A DNA stretch of 64,000 nucleotides from Salinimonas chungwhensis DSM 16280 (GCF_000378185.1 NZ_KB899388.1:43335-107334); one strand, 5' to 3'. Positions 18,452 through 28,627 are shown, counted from the first letter of the stretch. A program made the numbers and translations. The notes: generated by a model from the sequence alone, not told the origin.

Positions 18452-18871
18452 ATGAGCGAAGCACGCCCTTTAGAAACAACATTTGATGTGAGATTTTGTG
18501 AAACAGATGCGCTGGGACACGTGGGAAATACTGTGTTGGTGCAATGGTTTGAAGCTGCACGTGACCCGGTGTTTGCTTATTTTGTGCCCACCCTAGACAT
18601 CAAACAATGGCCCCTGATTCTGGCCAGTTATCACGTCGACTTCCACCATCAGCTGTTCTACGGTACGCCGGTCACCATCAAAACATATCTTCAGCGTATC
18701 GGTCGCAGCTCTTTTGTTACTCTGCAGGAAGTCTGGCAAAACGATAAAAAATGCGCCACGGGCACCACCACCTTGGTCAATTTTGATTACCAAAATCAGT
18801 GTTCTGCGCCTATCTCTGAAGAGATAAAAGATAAACTTTCTGTTCACTTGCTGGAGTCACATGATGAGTAG
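18452..18871 (+). CDS. Acyl-CoA thioesterase, 4HBT hotdog family
   Basis: A 139-residue single-hotdog protein with the 4-hydroxybenzoyl-CoA thioesterase signature VRFCETDALGHVGNTV, holding the catalytic Asp, followed by a helix WFEAARDPVF. These enzymes hydrolyse acyl-CoA or aryl-CoA thioesters. The stop overlaps the start of the next gene by 11 bases, so translation of the two is probably coupled. The acyl substrate cannot be predicted. Confidence 0.9.
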   Translation: MSEARPLETTFDVRFCETDALGHVGNTVLVQWFEAARDPVFAYFVPTLDIKQWPLILASYHVDFHHQLFYGTPVTIKTYLQRIGRSSFVTLQEVWQNDKKCATGTTTLVNFDYQNQCSAPISEEIKDKLSVHLLESHDE

Positions 18872-19577
18872 TAGTAACGATTTCATCGAAGTCATTGATG
18901 ATGTCCTTGACCCGCAGCTTTGTGCTCAGATTATCGAACGGTTCGACAATAGCCCCAATCTTGCGCCCGGTCGCACCGGCGGTGGTGTTGATCTTGATAA
19001 GAAACGTAGCGTGGATGTGTCGTTCAGCGAAAATGAAGAGTTTGCGTCGTTTTTTCAGCCTGTTATGGAAAAAACTGGCCAGGCTTTACTTAACTATATT
19101 GAGAAGTATTTCTTTGCCCTGGTGGGGCCTATTGCTCTAACGGTCAGGCATCCGCAAACGGGTGAACCGGTCAAACTGACTCATGACAATTTTGCCGAAG
19201 TAGGTAAGCCAAATTTGTCTAACCTGCTTAACTATCTGTTTCGAATTGGTGAAGTTAACGCTCAGCGTTACACCGCGCAAGAGGGTGGCTATCCTTATTG
19301 GCATTCAGAAGTGTATCCGCAACTTCCCCACAACGATGCGTTACACCGTGTATTGTTATTTATGTATTACCTGAATGACGTTGAGGAAGGCGGTACGACA
19401 GACTTTTATTATCAGGATCGCTCTGTGACCCCGAAGACGGGCAGAATGGTCATTGCACCGGCCTACTTTACGCATACCCACCGTGGCCAGATCCCCACCA
19501 GCAACGACAAGTATATACTGACCTCATGGCTGTTGTTCAGTCGTGCTGAGCATATCTATACACCTCAGGGGCAGTAA
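18861..19577 (+). CDS. 2-oxoglutarate/Fe(II)-dependent oxygenase, prolyl-4-hydroxylase-like
   Basis: A 238-residue protein whose C-terminal half looks like a P4H-type double-stranded beta-helix. The first metal ligand pair appears as HSE in YPYWHSEVYP, so HxE in place of the common HxD. The distal His lies in THTHRGQIP, preceded by EGGTTDFYY and KTGRMVIAP, as in the family. Two adjacent ATG codons are possible starts; a GGAG site precedes them. It overlaps the thioesterase gene by 11 bases. Such enzymes hydroxylate protein or small-molecule targets; the target here is unknown. Confidence 0.82.
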   Translation: MMSSSNDFIEVIDDVLDPQLCAQIIERFDNSPNLAPGRTGGGVDLDKKRSVDVSFSENEEFASFFQPVMEKTGQALLNYIEKYFFALVGPIALTVRHPQTGEPVKLTHDNFAEVGKPNLSNLLNYLFRIGEVNAQRYTAQEGGYPYWHSEVYPQLPHNDALHRVLLFMYYLNDVEEGGTTDFYYQDRSVTPKTGRMVIAPAYFTHTHRGQIPTSNDKYILTSWLLFSRAEHIYTPQGQ

Positions 19578-19621
19578 CACGCTGCCCGCTGTAAATAACA
19601 GCACTGATTGCAAGCGGTCGT

Positions 19622-20455
19622 CTAGGCAGCCGCACGCTGCGCTTTAAACATTTTCCGCGCCGCGATTTTGCCCAACTTGTAACCGCGCTCCAGCTTTTTC
19701 TTATCCATGGTAAGTCTCTTAACCTGAAAACCGGCCGGCGGAGCTACTATCGTAAGATTCAAATCAGCTGGCGGATTTTTCAAAAATGACAGCGTTTCGT
19801 TATAAATACCAGGCCGTTGCAGCAGGGTTTCCATTAATTCGGGCTGATGGCCGTATAAACGCTCAAATAACCAGGGCGACCTGATGGTCGGCTTCGAAAA
19901 GCCTAAAGGTTGTGACAAGACTACTGTAATATCACGGGCGCCCATCTCATACGCCTTTTTAACCGGAATTGCATCAGCTACACCACCATCCACATAACGA
20001 TGATTACCAATTACAGGCTGCTCGCGATACGCCATGGGAATGGAACAGGATGCCACCATCAAATCATCAATATTATCGTGGTCAGCACGCAGGTAATCAC
20101 ATTGCCCGGTATCCACATTTGTCACCCCTACATACAGAGGAATTGCCGTTTTAATTGTGGGCAGGCGGCTGTCGAGTTGCTGACGACACTGATGCCACAA
20201 CCAGTGAACATCTGTCATATGGCCACCACGGATAAATCGCAACGGGCTGAAAAACTCCCTGCGCGTGGCATAATCGGTGATGATTGTGCGGCTCAGACCC
20301 GGTATCTGCGATACGTATGTAGCCAGATTAGTGGCCCCAGCCGACACGCCGATGGCAAAATCAAAGCTTTGCTGATGACTTAAAAACATGTCCAGCACGC
20401 CTGCTGCAAAAACCCCGCGCATCGCGCCGCCTTCAACTACCAGTGCTTTGTTCAT
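19622..20455 (-). CDS. Patatin-like phospholipase (YjjU-like)
   Basis: A 277-residue patatin. The start chosen gives MNKALVVEGGAMRG and has a GGAG site; a longer frame upstream lacks one. The oxyanion-hole motif is EGGAMRGVFAAGVLD, the nucleophile Ser is in GVSAGATN, and the catalytic Asp is in YVDGGVADAIPV. These enzymes hydrolyse phospholipid acyl chains. The C-terminal third is rich in Lys/Arg, which may help membrane contact. The product is cytoplasmic, with no signal peptide. Confidence 0.93.
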   Translation of the reverse strand: MNKALVVEGGAMRGVFAAGVLDMFLSHQQSFDFAIGVSAGATNLATYVSQIPGLSRTIITDYATRREFFSPLRFIRGGHMTDVHWLWHQCRQQLDSRLPTIKTAIPLYVGVTNVDTGQCDYLRADHDNIDDLMVASCSIPMAYREQPVIGNHRYVDGGVADAIPVKKAYEMGARDITVVLSQPLGFSKPTIRSPWLFERLYGHQPELMETLLQRPGIYNETLSFLKNPPADLNLTIVAPPAGFQVKRLTMDKKKLERGYKLGKIAARKMFKAQRAAA

Positions 20456-20882
20456 GCAATATCTCCGTGCCAGGTAAGTAACAACTACACTGCACCGTTT
20501 CCATATGACTGCCATTTCAGACAGAACGATGTCATGAGCCGCTGAATCTTTAAACTATGACGTTATTATTCAAGATTCTGACCAACCTTTTATCGAGCAA
20601 CTATTAATTTGGCAAAGGCGTTTGATAGCGGCTGCAACCAGCCTGTCCAACAACAAGGACTCGGACATTTTACGTAATCAAATTGCCGGTGAAGATGAAA
20701 TAGCCAACCACGTTTGGCGGAATGAGGGCGCAAATACCGCTGCCTGGTAATGGCATGGAGAAATTAAACGGGCAAAGTGAACGTGTTAATGCTGCCAGCC
20801 ATTTTTTCTGCGCAGCTGTCCACCGTGCTATTTATTTTTTCGTCACCGTAGATGAGCATTGATGCTACTAACGCTGGTTGGT
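20456..20882. other. Gene-free interval with a start-less reading frame
   Basis: About 430 bases. On the plus strand 20538-20750 stays open for 70 codons and ends in TAA but has no ATG or GTG start. Its translation is hydrophilic (for example GEDEIANHVWRNEG) and not recognised. It may be a decayed gene or chance. No repeats are seen. Confidence 0.5.
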
Positions 20883-21359
20883 TTAAAACGGCGCGACAGA
20901 CTCACCGGTTAGTCGATATCCAACTGACGCTATGTCGCCCTTCCAGCCAGCTGTTGAGAGTGTGCCAGTAACCCAAATCGCGTCATACAAATCGTCAATA
21001 GCAACACCTTCTTCAAATTTTACGTAAACAATCTGATTGGACGGCGGCGGTGGTACGTGTATGCACGCCCCAAAGTATGGCACCAGCAGGAACTCAGTGG
21101 TTAATTCGGCAGTCCCTTCCAAAGGTACTACGAAGCCGGGAATTTTCACGCGCTTTCCGTCGTACTTATCGACGACAGGCGCATTAGGCTGAAGTTGTGT
21201 CATCTCTCCGTCATGCTGAACCGCTGGGGCATCTAACTCGTTAAACCCTTCAGGCACAAGATCTTCCCAATAAACCTCCTGTGGCTCGGCGCCGAGGGCA
21301 CCCGTCGAAGTGATAAAAAGTACAGTGAAAACCACTGATTTTACTATTCTGCTAACCAT
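20883..21359 (-). CDS. Exported DUF3299-family protein
   Basis: A 158-residue protein. The ATG giving MVSRIVKSVVFTVLFITSTG has an AGGAA site and produces a clean signal peptide cleaved near ALGA-EP; a longer frame upstream is not needed. The mature part carries the DUF3299 signature: QEVYWEDLVPEGF, VKIPGFVVPLEG, and VPYFGACIHVPPPPSNQ. The family is periplasmic with unknown function. The Cys-Ile-His stretch with the proline run is strongly conserved and could bind a metal (inference). It lies downstream of ppa on the same strand but after a strong terminator. Confidence 0.85.
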   Translation of the reverse strand: MVSRIVKSVVFTVLFITSTGALGAEPQEVYWEDLVPEGFNELDAPAVQHDGEMTQLQPNAPVVDKYDGKRVKIPGFVVPLEGTAELTTEFLLVPYFGACIHVPPPPSNQIVYVKFEEGVAIDDLYDAIWVTGTLSTAGWKGDIASVGYRLTGESVAPF

Positions 21360-21461
21360 ATTAGTTCCTGTTCTCACCTTACCTGTGCGATAACTTGATA
21401 TTGCTGAAACGCAATTTTTGTTCATCTGACCGTTAAAAAGTATTTCGGGCATTAAACAAAA

Positions 21462-21484
21462 AAAAGGGCCGGTTCGGCCCTTTT
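21462..21484 (-). terminator. Rho-independent terminator of ppa
   Basis: GGGCCG and CGGCCC pair around a 3-base loop, with AAAA and TTTT on the flanks extending the stem. The A run on the low side gives a T run on the minus strand, directly after the ppa stop. Confidence 0.92.
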
Positions 21485-21502
21485 CAATATACACAGACAG
21501 TT

Positions 21503-22036
21503 TTATTTATTCTGTTCAAAGCGCTTTATGCTGCTGGTAATTTCATCTTTGGCGGCCTGAGCATTTGCCCAGCCGTCAATTTTGACCCACTTACCAGGTT
21601 CCAGATCTTTATAGTGCGTAAAGAAATGCTCAATCTGCTGCTTAGTCAGTTCAGGCACATCATCAATTTCTTTAACATCACGATAAATCGTAGACAATTT
21701 ATCCACTGGCACAGCAAGAATTTTCGCATCTTTGCCCGACTCGTCCGTCATGTTCAGAACGCCCACCGGACGGCATTTAATTACCGACCCACTGTGAATT
21801 GGAAACGGGGTCATTACCAATACATCTACCGGGTCACCATCTTCTGACAATGAGTCATTAACATAACCGTAGTTCACCGGGTAATGCATACAGGTGGCCA
21901 TAAAGCGGTCCACAAACATGGCACCAGAATCTTTATCCACTTCATATTTTACCGGGTCCGCGTGGGCCGGGATTTCGATGATAACATTCACTTCATCAGG
22001 CGCATTAGAACCTGCGGTAACATCGTTCAGACTCAT
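21503..22036 (-). CDS. ppa: Inorganic pyrophosphatase, family I
   Basis: A 177-residue soluble pyrophosphatase. The active-site metal ligands lie in [10 protein letters not shown], with [17 protein letters not shown] upstream and KVLAVP-like [10 protein letters not shown] downstream. It hydrolyses PPi to phosphate and drives biosynthetic reactions forward. The ATG has a GGAAC site and the gene ends in a strong terminator, so it is a single-gene unit. Length matches bacterial family I enzymes. Confidence 0.98.
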   Translation of the reverse strand: MSLNDVTAGSNAPDEVNVIIEIPAHADPVKYEVDKDSGAMFVDRFMATCMHYPVNYGYVNDSLSEDGDPVDVLVMTPFPIHSGSVIKCRPVGVLNMTDESGKDAKILAVPVDKLSTIYRDVKEIDDVPELTKQQIEHFFTHYKDLEPGKWVKIDGWANAQAAKDEITSSIKRFEQNK

Positions 22037-22136
22037 GAAAAGTTCCTTAGTAGTAGGCTAAAAGTCGACTCGCTACAATAAAACGAATTCGGTTTATTGC
22101 AGCAAATAGTTAAAGTATACGGCGCGCGTGACAAAA

Positions 22137-22154
22137 TGAGAACTGCTGTTCTCA
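22137..22154 (-). terminator. Rho-independent terminator of fbp
   Basis: TGAGAAC and GTTCTCA pair around a 4-base loop, with AAAA at the low-coordinate side giving TTTT on the minus strand. It lies about 30 bases after the fbp stop. Confidence 0.75.
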
Positions 22155-22182
22155 TGTAGTTGACCACACACGCATCAATTGA

Positions 22183-23160
22183 TTATTTATCAGTCTGATA
22201 ATAGCTTAGGCATGTTTCAACCTCTTCTTTTGAACCAAGAATGGTTGGTACCCGCTGATGGATTTCGGTTGGCATCACTTCCATGATGCGACCATGGCCA
22301 GTATTCGCCAGCCCGCCAGCCTGCTCCATTAAAAATGCCATTGGATTGGCTTCATAAAGCAGTCTCAGTTTACCGGGTTTCGACGGGTTCCGCTTATCAA
22401 ACGGGTACATGAAAATACCACCGCGACACAATACCCGGTGAATATCACCTACCATCGCAGCCACCCAGCGCATATTGTAATCTTTGCCTCGGGGGCCTTC
22501 GGTACCTGCCAGCAAATCATTGATATAATTTTTAACCGGGTCTTCCCAGTGACGCTCATTAGACGTATTAATTGCAAACTCAGCAGTTTGCTCTGGCACT
22601 TTGACATTAGGATGGGTCAGCAAAAAACCACCATGGGTTTTATCCAATGTATAAATATGCGTGCCGCGCCCGGTAGTCATCGCCAGCATGGTCGATGGGC
22701 CGTACAAAACGTAACCAGCAGCAACCATTTGCGAGCCGGGTTGCAAAAATGCTGACGGATCATCAGGCTCCATCCATTGCGGAGCATGGGTGATAGAAAA
22801 TATAGTACCGATCAGGCTGTTGATTTCAGTATTCGATGAGCCGTCCAGGGGGTCAAAACTGACCAGATAATTGCCTTCCGGGTTACAGGGCACCACTGTG
22901 TCTTCTTCTTCAGACGAAATCGCCTTTACATAGCCTGAATCACGCAACGTATCTTTTAAAATCTGGTTGGAGATCACATCCAGCTTTTTCTGCGTTTCAC
23001 CCTGAACATTTTCACTGAGGGTAGACCCAAGTACCCCGGCAAGCGCGCCCTGGCTTACCCGAAAAGAGATTTCCTTACACCCGGCCAGCATGGTGCGTAA
23101 GAGTAAAATAAGTTCAAGGGGGGCGCCGTCATGCTGCAGCTGTGAGTTTAATCGTTTCAT
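22183..23160 (-). CDS. fbp: Fructose-1,6-bisphosphatase, class I
   Basis: A 325-residue enzyme of gluconeogenesis. The metal and phosphate site is seen in [25 protein letters not shown] sequence near residues 110-130, with the SSEEED acidic segment before it and [15 protein letters not shown] later. It removes the 1-phosphate of fructose-1,6-bisphosphate. Full length for class I. The ribosome site is weak (AAGG 12 bases before the ATG). It is divergent from mpl. Confidence 0.98.
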   Translation of the reverse strand: MKRLNSQLQHDGAPLELILLLRTMLAGCKEISFRVSQGALAGVLGSTLSENVQGETQKKLDVISNQILKDTLRDSGYVKAISSEEEDTVVPCNPEGNYLVSFDPLDGSSNTEINSLIGTIFSITHAPQWMEPDDPSAFLQPGSQMVAAGYVLYGPSTMLAMTTGRGTHIYTLDKTHGGFLLTHPNVKVPEQTAEFAINTSNERHWEDPVKNYINDLLAGTEGPRGKDYNMRWVAAMVGDIHRVLCRGGIFMYPFDKRNPSKPGKLRLLYEANPMAFLMEQAGGLANTGHGRIMEVMPTEIHQRVPTILGSKEEVETCLSYYQTDK

Positions 23161-23413
23161 GTGTGCTAATGCCTTGTTTCTTTTGTAGGGTAATTATTAT
23201 CGGTATAGATAGCCATATCTGTGCTTCACCGGTCCTGAATTATTGTGCTATGCAAATGGCTGACCAGCAAGCTGGGCCGAACCATGGGCATCGGTTCTTT
23301 TTTGACCGGCAAAGAGATTGTACCTTTGAAACGACGTACAGGGAAATGAGTTATTCGATCCACCGCTGCCTTCTGATAAAGTAACGCACTTCTTCGCCAA
23401 GGCAGTAACCGCT

Positions 23414-24781
23414 ATGCACGTACACATTCTGGGGATCTGTGGCAGCTTCATGGGAGGCATCGCCGCTATCGCAAAAACACTGGGCCACACAGTGACAGGC
23501 TCAGATATCAATGTATACCCGCCCATGAGCACACAGCTTGAAGCGCTGGGTATCACACTAACCCAAGGCTACGACCCGACGCAGTTTGAGCCTCAGCCCG
23601 ATATCGTTATTATTGGCAACGCGTTGTCCCGCGGTAATCCGGCAGTAGAATATGTGCTGGATCGCAATCTGCCGTACACCAGCGGCCCCCAGTGGCTGCT
23701 GGAAAATCTGCTTAACGATCGCTGGGTTATCGGTGTCTCGGGTACCCACGGCAAAACCACTACCAGCAGCATGATTGCCTGGATACTTGAGTTTGCCGGC
23801 CTTGAGCCAGGCTTTTTGATCGGGGGAGTCCCGGAAAATTTTGGCATCTCTGCGCGGACAGGCGCCAGCCCGTTTTTTGTCATCGAGGCAGATGAATATG
23901 ACAGCGCATTTTTTGATAAACGGTCCAAATTTGTCCACTATCGCCCCAAAACACTGGTTATCAATAATTTAGAATTTGATCATGCGGATATCTTTGCTGA
24001 CCTGGCCGCCATCCAGACTCAGTTTCATCATTTGGTGCGTATGGTGCCCCAAAACGGATTGATTTTATCGCCTGCGAACAATGCGGCCATTGACCAGACG
24101 CTGCAACGGGGTTGCTGGAGTCAGCAACAATTCTTAGGCAAAGACTGGCAGGCAGAGCTGGTGAACCCTGATGGCAGTGTTTTCACGGTATACAAAGCAG
24201 GCGTCAAAGTAGGTGTAGTAGACTGGGCATTATTAGGCCAGCACAACGTGGATAATGGTATGATGGCCATCGCCGCCGCTCACCACGCCGGTGTACAAAT
24301 AGAAACCGCAATCGACGGACTGTCGGGCTTTAAAAATGTAAAACGCAGAATGGAGCTAAAGGGCGCAGTTAACAATATTTCTTTATATGACGACTTTGCT
24401 CACCACCCCACGGCCATCGCCACTACCCTGGCCGGTTTGCGCAACAAAGTGGGCCAGCAGCGTATTATCGCCATCCTTGAGCCGCGCTCCAATACAATGA
24501 AAATGGGTGTCCACAAAGATACCCTTACCAACTCCTGGCAACAAGCCGATGAAGTTATTGTTTATGAGCCTGCCGGTATGAACTGGTCGCTGGCAGACTC
24601 GGCGCTGGCCAGCCGTGCGCCAGCGCATATATTTCAGAAGACGCAGGCTATTGTTGACTGGGTAGTGGAACACGCACAGCCAGGTGATCATATTGTGGTA
24701 ATGAGTAATGGTGGATTTGAGGGTATCCACCAGCGGCTGCTTGATGCCCTTCAGGGTACAGTGTCACAGGAGATAATATGA
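23414..24781 (+). CDS. mpl: UDP-N-acetylmuramate:tripeptide ligase (murein recycling)
   Basis: A 455-residue Mur-ligase family enzyme. The N-terminal [22 protein letters not shown] is diagnostic for Mpl rather than MurC, and the ATP site is [14 protein letters not shown] near residue 110. [17 protein letters not shown] stretch lies in the C-terminal domain. Mpl attaches recovered L-Ala-D-Glu-mDAP tripeptide to UDP-MurNAc, recycling peptidoglycan in the cytoplasm. Its last four bases overlap the ubiX start (ATGA), so the two are translationally coupled. Confidence 0.97.
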   Translation: MHVHILGICGSFMGGIAAIAKTLGHTVTGSDINVYPPMSTQLEALGITLTQGYDPTQFEPQPDIVIIGNALSRGNPAVEYVLDRNLPYTSGPQWLLENLLNDRWVIGVSGTHGKTTTSSMIAWILEFAGLEPGFLIGGVPENFGISARTGASPFFVIEADEYDSAFFDKRSKFVHYRPKTLVINNLEFDHADIFADLAAIQTQFHHLVRMVPQNGLILSPANNAAIDQTLQRGCWSQQQFLGKDWQAELVNPDGSVFTVYKAGVKVGVVDWALLGQHNVDNGMMAIAAAHHAGVQIETAIDGLSGFKNVKRRMELKGAVNNISLYDDFAHHPTAIATTLAGLRNKVGQQRIIAILEPRSNTMKMGVHKDTLTNSWQQADEVIVYEPAGMNWSLADSALASRAPAHIFQKTQAIVDWVVEHAQPGDHIVVMSNGGFEGIHQRLLDALQGTVSQEII

Positions 24782-25404
24782 CCGAAAAACGAATAACCCT
24801 GGCGATAACCGGTGCATCCGGAGCGCCTTATGCTATGCGTTTGCTGGAGTGTCTGGTCAAAGCAGACTATGAGGTGTTTGTACTGATTTCATCTGCGGCA
24901 AAAGTCGTTTTTGCCACTGAGGAAGACCTGAAAATTCCGGCCCGCCCGGACGCAGCGGCAGCATTTTTCACCCAGCATTTTGCTGCCCGCGAGGGGCAGA
25001 TTAGAGTGTGTGGCAAAGAAGAGTGGTTTGCACCGGTAGCATCAGGTTCAGCGGCCCCCAAAAAAATGGTTGTCTGCCCCTGCTCCACCGGTACGCTTTC
25101 AGCCATAGCCACTGGCGCCAGTGACAATTTAATAGAGCGCTCTGCGGATGTAGTAATGAAAGAACGTGGTCAGCTCATTTTGGTTCCACGGGAAATGCCT
25201 TTATCGTCTATCCACCTGGAAAATATGTTAAAACTGTCACAAATGGGTGTCACAATCATGCCAGCCGCCCCCGGCTTTTATCATCAGCCCACCACTATCT
25301 CCGATTTGGTAGACTTTGTGGTAGCGCGAATTCTGGATCATCTGGGACTGGACCAATCGCTGATTGCCCGATGGGGTTATCAACCATCCACGACAAAGGA
25401 CTAA
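24778..25404 (+). CDS. ubiX: Flavin prenyltransferase UbiX
   Basis: A 208-residue UbiX. The FMN site is seen in [16 protein letters not shown] near the N-terminus, then [19 protein letters not shown], then [15 protein letters not shown]. The enzyme makes prenylated FMN, the cofactor that UbiD-type decarboxylases need in ubiquinone synthesis. It overlaps mpl by 4 bases and is followed closely by the nuclease gene. The mpl-ubiX order is found in other gammaproteobacteria. Confidence 0.97.
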   Translation: MTEKRITLAITGASGAPYAMRLLECLVKADYEVFVLISSAAKVVFATEEDLKIPARPDAAAAFFTQHFAAREGQIRVCGKEEWFAPVASGSAAPKKMVVCPCSTGTLSAIATGASDNLIERSADVVMKERGQLILVPREMPLSSIHLENMLKLSQMGVTIMPAAPGFYHQPTTISDLVDFVVARILDHLGLDQSLIARWGYQPSTTKD

Positions 25405-25409
25405 AACAC

Positions 25410-26228
25410 ATGCACGTATTTTTCGGAAAAAAACGCTTGCTGACGCTGGGTCTCGCCAGCAGCTTGCTGGCCAGCCTTCCGGCATTTGGCTGGGGTCAGA
25501 CTGGCCACCGTGTTACCGGTGCTATTGCACAGCATTACCTAAGCCCCCATGCGACGGCCGCGGTAGATGCATTGTTACCCAATGAAACTCTGGCCGAAGC
25601 ATCCACCTATGCCGATGAAATGCGCTCCAATCCGAGCCATTTCTGGCAGGATGTATCGCCCCCGTATCACTACGTAACCGTGCCCGAGGGAAAAACCTAC
25701 GCGGAGGCGGGCGCGCCAGAACAGGGCGATTCAGTCACCGCCTTAAATCGTTTTACCGAAACACTGACCGATGACACTGCCTCACAGGAAGATAAGCAAC
25801 TGGCACTGCGGTTTCTGGTACACATCATCGGCGACCTGCATCAACCACTTCATGCCGGAAACGGCACTGATCGCGGTGGTAATGATGTAAAGGTACGCTT
25901 TTTCTGGGAAGACTCTAATCTGCACCGTGTCTGGGACTCGCAGATGCTGGCCCAGCGAAAACTGTCATTTTCTGAATGGACTCGTTGGCTAAACGCAAAA
26001 ATCACCCCGGAACATCTCACACAGTGGAATACCACTGATCCACTGGTTTGGATTAAAGAGAGCACAGCAATACGTGACAGTGTTTATCCTGACAACGCCA
26101 ACGATATGTCTTACGATTATTTATACAACCACCTGCCCACCGCCAAAGAGCGGCTGCAGCAAGCAGGGGTTAGAATTGCATTCTATCTGAATGAGGTGTT
26201 TGACCCTGCAAACAAGAACCAGGGCTAA
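25410..26228 (+). CDS. Secreted S1/P1-type zinc nuclease
   Basis: A 272-residue protein starting 5 bases after ubiX, with an AAAGGA site. The signal peptide ends just before WGQTGHRV, so the mature N-terminal Trp can bind zinc as in P1 nuclease. Further zinc ligands are seen in HIIGDLHQPLHAG and GGNDVKV, then HRVWDSQML. These trinuclear zinc enzymes cleave single-stranded DNA and RNA outside the cytoplasm, probably to scavenge phosphate and nucleosides. It ends 5 bases before the convergent rraA. Confidence 0.95.
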   Translation: MHVFFGKKRLLTLGLASSLLASLPAFGWGQTGHRVTGAIAQHYLSPHATAAVDALLPNETLAEASTYADEMRSNPSHFWQDVSPPYHYVTVPEGKTYAEAGAPEQGDSVTALNRFTETLTDDTASQEDKQLALRFLVHIIGDLHQPLHAGNGTDRGGNDVKVRFFWEDSNLHRVWDSQMLAQRKLSFSEWTRWLNAKITPEHLTQWNTTDPLVWIKESTAIRDSVYPDNANDMSYDYLYNHLPTAKERLQQAGVRIAFYLNEVFDPANKNQG

Positions 26229-26233
26229 ATGCC

Positions 26234-26719
26234 CTAATCAATATCCAGAGGTTCCGGCGATAAAATGACGCCGGTACTGTCAGCATAAAGGTGATCTTCG
26301 GGCAGGAATGTTACACCGCCGAAGTTCACCGGAATATCCGCATCACCGATACTTTCGCTGTCCGCGTTAACCGGAATAGCAGCAATGGCCAGGATGCCTA
26401 TGTCATAATCAGTCAGGGTATCCACATCACGCACACTGCCATAACAGACAATACCTTCCCAATCGTTATCAATAGCCAGTTGTGCCGACGTTGCATCTAC
26501 CAAAGCACGACGTGTAGAGCCGCCACCATCAATTAATAAAACTTTACCACTGCCTGGCTGAGCCAGTACCCGGTCTATTATTCCCCGATCCTCATAACAT
26601 TTTACTGTGGTAATCTCACCGCCGAACGAGTAGCGCCCACCATAGCTGATAAACATAGGATCAACCACATCGACACTATCAGCAAACAAATCACATAATT
26701 CAGAGGTGTTATAATCCAT
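26234..26719 (-). CDS. rraA: Ribonuclease E activity regulator RraA
   Basis: A 161-residue RraA. The ATG giving [12 protein letters not shown] matches the known family start; a GTG one codon earlier is not needed. Typical segments are [29 protein letters not shown] and [12 protein letters not shown]. RraA forms a ring trimer that binds RNase E and lowers mRNA turnover. The 161-residue length matches E. coli RraA. Confidence 0.96.
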   Translation of the reverse strand: MDYNTSELCDLFADSVDVVDPMFISYGGRYSFGGEITTVKCYEDRGIIDRVLAQPGSGKVLLIDGGGSTRRALVDATSAQLAIDNDWEGIVCYGSVRDVDTLTDYDIGILAIAAIPVNADSESIGDADIPVNFGGVTFLPEDHLYADSTGVILSPEPLDID

Positions 26720-26988
26720 CACGAAGCCTTTTGGATTGGAGACCGAAGTCAGTTACGAAAGTTACACGCCGAAGCCCGTCTTAGCGCTTGTGCTACATGT
26801 GGTTAGCATAGCATCATTTGGGGCAAACAGAGTGGCGCTTTTTGTATTAAATGTAGTCGTTACACGCTTACCTTACTTTTCAAATCAGCCTACGGCAACA
26901 CTGTCATAAAGGTTTCTTCATTTTGTCACCGGATGGTCACAGACCCTTTCTACTCTACGGGCTAAACAATGGGCTGCAGGACCAAGTG

Positions 26989-27507
26989 ATGCGACTGAAA
27001 ACCCTGAGCGAATATGATACCGCGCTGTTCTACCGACTCAATCGTCTGACTGCCCAGCGCCAATGTCGCCGCGTGCTGTGGATGTCCAAAACCGGCGATG
27101 GCTACCTCTATTTTGCTCTCGGTATGCTGCTGTGGGCATTCGAGCGTGAACATGGCGAGTTATTTTTGTACACCGCGTTGATGGCCTATGGGCTGGAGCT
27201 GCCGGTGTATGTCGTCATGAAAAAACTGTTCAGGCGTCCTCGCCCCTGCGATTTACTCAGCGATATGTTTGTTCACGTAAAGCCCTCTGACAAATTCAGT
27301 TTACCCTCGGGTCACACCGCTGCAGCCTGGCTGATGGCCAGTATTATCGTTTATTTTTATCCTGATTTTGCATTGCTGGCATGCAGCTGGGCAATGCTTA
27401 TTGGTCTTTCCCGAATTTTACTGGGCGTGCATTACCCGACCGATATACTGGCGGGTATGTTACTGGGTATCGCAATCGCCTCAGCAAGCCTGTGGGTAAT
27501 GGGATGA
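26989..27507 (+). CDS. PAP2-family membrane phosphatase
   Basis: A 172-residue membrane protein. The ATG chosen has an AGGA site 8 bases upstream. The three phosphatase motifs are complete: KKLFRRPRP (KxxxxxxRP), PSGHT, and SRILLGVHYPTD. These enzymes remove phosphate from lipid substrates such as phosphatidic acid, phosphatidylglycerophosphate or undecaprenyl pyrophosphate at the periplasmic face. The next gene, a glycosyltransferase, begins 1 base after its stop, so they form a tight pair and may act on the same lipid carrier (inference). Confidence 0.9.
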   Translation: MRLKTLSEYDTALFYRLNRLTAQRQCRRVLWMSKTGDGYLYFALGMLLWAFEREHGELFLYTALMAYGLELPVYVVMKKLFRRPRPCDLLSDMFVHVKPSDKFSLPSGHTAAAWLMASIIVYFYPDFALLACSWAMLIGLSRILLGVHYPTDILAGMLLGIAIASASLWVMG

Positions 27508-27508
27508 T

Positions 27509-28576
27509 ATGAAAATACTTTACGGCGTACAGGGAACAGGAAACGGGCATATCGCCCGGGCCCGGATCATGGCGGCAGCATTGCAACAACACACCGATGT
27601 AAGCGTCGACTTTGTGTTCTCCGGACGCGCCCCGGACAAATACTTCGATATGGATGTTTTTGGTGACTACCGGACATTGCCGGGGTTAAGTTTTGCAACC
27701 AGGCATGGACAGGTGGATAAATGGGCCACATTTCGGCAAAACAACGTCCGGGGTTTTATTGCCGATGTCCGCGCCTTTGATGCCAGCAGTTATGATTTAC
27801 TTGTAAATGATTTTGAACCCGTTACTGCCTGGGCAGCCCGGCGGCAGAAGGTGCCATCAATCTCCATTTCTCATCAGGCGGCGTTTGCCTATGCCGTTCC
27901 CAAATCTGGCGACAGCATACTTGATAAGCTGCTACTACGCTATTTTGCCCCTTGCGAGGTAAAACTTGGCGTACACTGGTTTCACTTTAATCAGCCTATA
28001 GTTCCGCCTTTCATTTGTGACAAACCTGCGCAGCAGGAATTACATGCCCACATTCTGGTCTATCTTCCGTTTGAGGATATCAGTGATATTCAACAAATGC
28101 TTGAGCCACTGTCTGAGCATCATTTTGTGTGCTATCACCCGGCGATAACAAGTGACGTGACGAACGGGCATATTAGCTGGCACCCTCCTTCCAAAGCCGG
28201 ATTTGCACGCGCATTGAGTCAGTCATGCGGCGTCATCGCCAATGGTGGATTTGAATTGTCCAGCGAGGCCCTGCATTTGGGCAAAAAGCTACTTATAAAA
28301 CCGTTACACGGCCAGTTCGAGCAACTGTCGAATGTGCTGACGTTGAGCCAGCTGGAGCTTTGCCAGACGTTATTTCAGCTTGATACCGATATTGTTGAGG
28401 AGTGGCTTGAGGCGCCAGCCGCTGAAGCCATTACTTTCCCCGATGACCCTACTATTCTCATCAACTGGCTAAAAGCCGGCGATCTTGCGGATACCGAATC
28501 ACTGTGTGAGGCGCTGTGGAAGCAAGTAAAGTTCGGCGACAGAACGCGACAAAAACTATTGTCTCTTGCATTTTAA
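27509..28576 (+). CDS. Glycosyltransferase-like protein, MJ1255/VC2487 family
   Basis: A 355-residue protein resembling the TIGR00661 family (MJ1255). The N-terminus KILYGVQGTGNGHIARARI is the nucleotide-sugar type GT-B glycine loop as in MurG. A late CGVIANGGFELSSEALHLGKKLL stretch matches the donor-binding C-terminal half of GT-B enzymes. Substrates are unknown. It directly follows the PAP2 phosphatase gene with a 1-base gap and is likely co-transcribed, hinting at glycolipid synthesis (inference). Confidence 0.85.
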   Translation: MKILYGVQGTGNGHIARARIMAAALQQHTDVSVDFVFSGRAPDKYFDMDVFGDYRTLPGLSFATRHGQVDKWATFRQNNVRGFIADVRAFDASSYDLLVNDFEPVTAWAARRQKVPSISISHQAAFAYAVPKSGDSILDKLLLRYFAPCEVKLGVHWFHFNQPIVPPFICDKPAQQELHAHILVYLPFEDISDIQQMLEPLSEHHFVCYHPAITSDVTNGHISWHPPSKAGFARALSQSCGVIANGGFELSSEALHLGKKLLIKPLHGQFEQLSNVLTLSQLELCQTLFQLDTDIVEEWLEAPAAEAITFPDDPTILINWLKAGDLADTESLCEALWKQVKFGDRTRQKLLSLAF

Positions 28577-28627
28577 TTGCGCGATGCGATGATAACAGCA
28601 TATTGAGTAATGCCCAGTGGGATCATC

